From Jiangella alkaliphila (GTDB taxonomy: Bacteria > Actinomycetota > Actinomycetes > Jiangellales > Jiangellaceae), in contig NZ_LT629791.1 in assembly GCF_900105925.1 (NCBI RefSeq), positions 4,496,001-4,560,000 on the forward strand: DNA of 64,000 nt. Direction: 5' to 3'. Of the stretch, positions 61,080 to 64,000 are shown piece by piece; positions within the stretch are counted from its first letter, which is position 1; the number at the start of each line of letters is the position of its first letter. The notes below the pieces were generated by a model. That model was not told the DNA's origin, ran no database searches, and saw only the letters and a list, made by a program, of their open reading frames with translations. The translations under genes and the position numbers were made by a program.

Positions 61080-62750
61080 ATGCGTGGCATGAGCCTGAAC
61101 CGCAGGCTGGCCGCGGGAGCCGTGGCCGGTACCCTGGCCCTGGGACTCACGGCCTGTGGCGGAGACGACGACGAAGGCTCCGCTGAGGGCGGCGGCGACG
61201 GCGGTACGCTCGTGTTCGCCGGTTCGGCCGATCCCGTGATCATGGACGGCGCGCTGGTCAGCGACGGCGAGTCCACTCGGGTGATCAACCAGGTGTTCGA
61301 GGGCCTGGTCCGCAGCGAGGAGGGCGGCACCGAGATCGAGCCGGCCCTGGCCGAGTCGTGGGAGGCCAGCGCTGACGGCCTGACCTGGACCTTCACGCTG
61401 CGTGAGGGCGTGACGTTCCACGACGGCGAGGCGCTGGACGCGGAGGCCGTCTGCTTCAACTTCGAGCGCTGGTACAACTTCACCGGCGTCCTGCAGAGCC
61501 CAGCGGTCTCCTACTACTGGGGCACCGTGATGGGCGGGTTCGCCGTCAACGAGGACCCCGCCATGGGCGAGAGCCTCTACACCGGCTGCGAGGCCAGCGA
61601 CGAGCGCACCGCGGTCATCACGCTGTCGCGTCCGTCGTCGGCGTTCCTGTCCGCCCTGGCCATGCCGGCGTTCACCATCGCCAGCCCGGCCGCGCTGCAG
61701 GAGTTCGAGGCCGACGCCGTCAGCGGCACCGGCGAGGCGCCGTCGTTCGAGGGGACCTTCGGCTACGAGCACCCGGTCGGCACCGGCCCGTTCCAGTTCG
61801 AGTCCTGGGAGCGCGGCTCCGAGGTCCGGCTGACGGCGTACGAGGACTACTGGGAGGAGCCCGCACAGGTCGACGAGCTGATCTTCACCGTCATCCCGGA
61901 CGGCCCGGCCCGCCGGCAGGCGCTGGAGAACGGCGAGATCGACGGCTACGACCTGGTCGACCCGGCCGACGTCGAGCTGCTCGAGACCGGCGGCTTCCAG
62001 ATCCTGCGCCGCCCGGCGTTCAACGTCGCCTACATCGGGTTCCAGCAGAACGTCCCGCCGTTCGACAACCTGCAGATCCGGCAGGCCATCGCGCACGCGA
62101 TCGACTTCGACAACATCATCCAGACCAACTACCCCGAGGGTGCGGTCCGGGCGACGCAGTTCATGCCGCCCGAGCTGTTCGGCTGGGCCGACGACGTCAC
62201 GACGTACGACTACGACCCGGATCTCGCCCGTGACCTGATCGCGCAGTCCGGCGTCACGGACCTGACGCTGCCGTTCTGGTACCCGACCGACGTCACCCGC
62301 CCGTACATGCCGAACCCGCAGGCCAACTGGGAGCTGATGGCGGCGGACCTCGAGGCGGTCGGCTTCACCATCGAGCCGAACACGGCGCCGTGGAACCCGG
62401 ACTACCTGGACGCCACCCAGACCGGCGGGACGCCGATGTTCCTGCTCGGCTGGAACGGCGACTTCGGTGACCCGGACAACTTCATCGGCACGTTCTTCCA
62501 GCAGGTGAACCCGCAGTTCGGCAGCTTCGACAACCCGGAGATCTTCGACCAGCTCAACCAGGCGGAGGCGGAGACCGACGAAGAGCGACGGACGGAGCTG
62601 TACCAGGAGGCCAACCGCATGATCATGGACTTCGTGCCGGGCATCCCGTACGTCCACAGCGAACCGGCCATCGCCTTCCGGGAGGGGATCGCCGGGTACG
62701 TGCCCGACCCGCTGCAGAACGAGAGCTTCGCGACCGTCACGGTTGATTGA
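61080..62750 (+). CDS. Peptide/solute ABC transporter substrate-binding lipoprotein
   Basis: A 556-residue family 5 (DppA/OppA-like) binding protein. Signal peptide with lipobox GLTAC (lipidated C26), acidic Asp/Glu/Gly linker, then the family signature AESWEASADGLTWTFTLREG and VTFHDGEALDAEAVCFNFER. The mature part ends YVPDPLQNESFATVTVD. It would bind a peptide, nickel complex, sugar oligomer or similar solute outside the cell and pass it to the permeases encoded next. GAGG lies 6 bases before the ATG at 61080. Confidence 0.92.
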   Translation: MRGMSLNRRLAAGAVAGTLALGLTACGGDDDEGSAEGGGDGGTLVFAGSADPVIMDGALVSDGESTRVINQVFEGLVRSEEGGTEIEPALAESWEASADGLTWTFTLREGVTFHDGEALDAEAVCFNFERWYNFTGVLQSPAVSYYWGTVMGGFAVNEDPAMGESLYTGCEASDERTAVITLSRPSSAFLSALAMPAFTIASPAALQEFEADAVSGTGEAPSFEGTFGYEHPVGTGPFQFESWERGSEVRLTAYEDYWEEPAQVDELIFTVIPDGPARRQALENGEIDGYDLVDPADVELLETGGFQILRRPAFNVAYIGFQQNVPPFDNLQIRQAIAHAIDFDNIIQTNYPEGAVRATQFMPPELFGWADDVTTYDYDPDLARDLIAQSGVTDLTLPFWYPTDVTRPYMPNPQANWELMAADLEAVGFTIEPNTAPWNPDYLDATQTGGTPMFLLGWNGDFGDPDNFIGTFFQQVNPQFGSFDNPEIFDQLNQAEAETDEERRTELYQEANRMIMDFVPGIPYVHSEPAIAFREGIAGYVPDPLQNESFATVTVD

Positions 62751-62757
62751 CGACTAG

Positions 62758-63762
62758 ATGCTCAAGTTCGTCGTACGGCGGCTCCTCCAGCTGATTCCGA
62801 TCCTGCTCGGGCTGTCGGTGCTGCTGTTCGTGTGGCTGCGCGCGCTCCCGGGAGGGCCTGCCCAGGCCCTCCTGGGGGAGCGCGCGACCGCCGAATCCGT
62901 CGCTCGTATCGAGGAGCTCTACGGGCTCAACGAACCCTGGTACGTCCAGTACTGGAAATTCCTCTCCGCAGCAGTGCGGCTCGACTTCGGCAACAGCGCC
63001 AACACCAACCGGCCGGTGACCGAGGAGATGATGCGGACCTTCCCGGCCACCTTCGAGCTGGCGACGGCCGCGCTGATCTTCGCGGTCGGCGTCGGCGTCC
63101 CGCTGGGCTACTTCGCGGCGAAGAAGTACGGCGGCTGGCTGGACAACCTGTCGGTGTCGGGCTCGCTGCTGGGGGTCGCGGTGCCGGTGTTCTTCCTGGC
63201 CTACATCCTCAAGTACGTGTTCAGCGTCAAGCTGGGCTGGTTCCCGACCCAGGGCCGGGACGATCCGCGCATCGACGCGGACCATCCCACGGGCCTGTAC
63301 GTGCTCGACGGCATCCTCACCGGCAATCTCGAGGCCAGCTGGGACGCCATCATGCACCTGGTGCTGCCGGCGATCGCCCTGGGCGCCATCCCGCTGGCCA
63401 TCATCGTCCGCATCACCCGGGCCAGCGTGCTCGACGTCGTGCACGAGGACTACGTGCGCACCGCCGAGGCGAAGGGCCTGTACGAGCGGACGATCACCCG
63501 CCGGCACGTGCTGCGCAACGCGCTGCTGCCGGTGGCGACCGTCATCGGGCTGTCGGCCGGGCTGCTGTTCTCCGGTGCCATCCTGACCGAGACGGTGTTC
63601 GCCTTCGACGGCGTCGGCCGGTTCATCTACGAGGCGATCACCGTGCGCGACTACGCCGTCCTGCAGGGGTTCATCCTGGTGATCGCGGCGATGTACGTCG
63701 TCGTGAACCTGCTCGTCGACGTGTCGTACGGTCTGATCGACCCACGAGTCCGGGTGAGGTGA
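62758..63762 (+). CDS. ABC transporter permease (DppB-like)
   Basis: A 334-residue permease of the DppB/OppB family with six membrane segments. It starts FVVRRLLQLIPILLGLSVLL, and has the EAA loop DYVRTAEAKGLYERTITRRH and the closing LLVDVSYGLIDPRVRVR. It forms the channel with the DppC-like partner encoded next. Only 7 bases separate it from the binding-protein stop, so the genes form one operon. Confidence 0.93.
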   Translation: MLKFVVRRLLQLIPILLGLSVLLFVWLRALPGGPAQALLGERATAESVARIEELYGLNEPWYVQYWKFLSAAVRLDFGNSANTNRPVTEEMMRTFPATFELATAALIFAVGVGVPLGYFAAKKYGGWLDNLSVSGSLLGVAVPVFFLAYILKYVFSVKLGWFPTQGRDDPRIDADHPTGLYVLDGILTGNLEASWDAIMHLVLPAIALGAIPLAIIVRITRASVLDVVHEDYVRTAEAKGLYERTITRRHVLRNALLPVATVIGLSAGLLFSGAILTETVFAFDGVGRFIYEAITVRDYAVLQGFILVIAAMYVVVNLLVDVSYGLIDPRVRVR

Positions 63763-63766
63763 GCGC

Positions 63767-64000
63767 ATGAGCCTGTCCGAGATCGAGGCGACCACCGAGT
63801 CCGAGCAGGTCGAGCCGGTAGCCGGCAACCTCCGCAAGGAGGCGTGGAAGCGGCTGAAGCGCGACCCCGTCGCCCTTGTCGGGTTCGCCCTGATCGCGTT
63901 CTTCATCCTGGTCGCGATCCTGGCGCCGCTGATCGCGCCGTACGCCCCGGACGCTCAACCCGGCCGCGGGATGATCACGCCGACGAACATCCCCGGCCCG
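63767..64000 (+). CDS. ABC transporter permease (DppC-like), 5' part only
   Basis: The first 78 codons of the second permease; the rest lies outside the window. A Glu/Thr-rich N-terminus (EIEATTESEQVEPVAG) precedes NLRKEAWKRLKRDPVALVGF and the first membrane helix, which is the normal start of DppC proteins. GAGGTGAG precedes the ATG, 4 bases after the DppB-like stop. ATPase genes usually follow in such operons. Confidence 0.9.
   Translation, partial: MSLSEIEATTESEQVEPVAGNLRKEAWKRLKRDPVALVGFALIAFFILVAILAPLIAPYAPDAQPGRGMITPTNIPGP

Overview
The window is very GC-rich, densely coded actinobacterial DNA. It carries a mycothiol ligase gene (mshC) in its usual actinobacterial neighbourhood (histidine phosphatase, DUF3090, SCO1664-type and PAC2 genes), F420-linked oxidoreductases, a DUF5703 gene, a DUF222/HNH gene and LPxTG-type surface proteins. 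A member of the Jiangellaceae or a nearby actinobacterial family is my best guess; that placement is inference from gene content, not a search result.

Layout. 1-1.9 kb: the start of a cation/proton antiporter regulatory subunit gene, metG, and a methionine-rich leader peptide with competing stems in front of metG. 2.1-2.3 kb: a tiny 27-codon gene with a strong ribosome site and a strong terminator. 2.4-5.8 kb: a HAD 5'-nucleotidase, a VOC/TetR divergent pair, and a cysteine dioxygenase-rhodanese operon behind a Cys-containing leader peptide. 5.8-11 kb: a carbohydrate operon (dehydrogenase, binding protein, two permeases, no ATPase) with a divergent SorC-type regulator and two palindromes 21 bp apart. 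11-17 kb: a secreted phosphodiesterase-like enzyme, a large XRE/ATPase/TPR regulator, a Tat-exported protein and an ArsR-like regulator. 17.1-18.4 kb: an IS3-type element sitting in the last codons of an HNH gene (18.4-20.1 kb).

20.4-33.6 kb: a membrane-anchored hydrolase, a lipoprotein, a PPOX-fold oxidoreductase, two NarL-type two-component systems, a family 1 beta-glucosidase, two membrane proteins and an MMPL transporter. 33.6-41.6 kb: small enzymes (VOC, DUF1203, GNAT), a third two-component system divergent from an ABC exporter, a YqeB-like protein and an M20 peptidase. 41.7-44.8 kb: two tandem paralogous LPDTG surface proteins. 44.8-49.6 kb: DUF5703, an unknown protein, aldo/keto reductase, LLM oxidoreductase, uppP and a phosphotransferase-like gene. 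49.6-59.6 kb: an M23 peptidase, the cluster leading to mshC, a GNAT gene, PAC2 and metH. 59.6-64 kb: a HesB-like protein, a HAD phosphatase and the start of a peptide/solute ABC operon that runs off the edge.

Two themes join the genes. First, sulfur and one-carbon metabolism recurs (metG, cysteine dioxygenase/rhodanese, mshC, metH), and two of these loci appear to be controlled by short translated leaders. Second, many genes have a TANNNT box 6-7 bases before the start codon and no Shine-Dalgarno sequence, which points to widespread leaderless transcription. No tRNA, rRNA or CRISPR array was seen.
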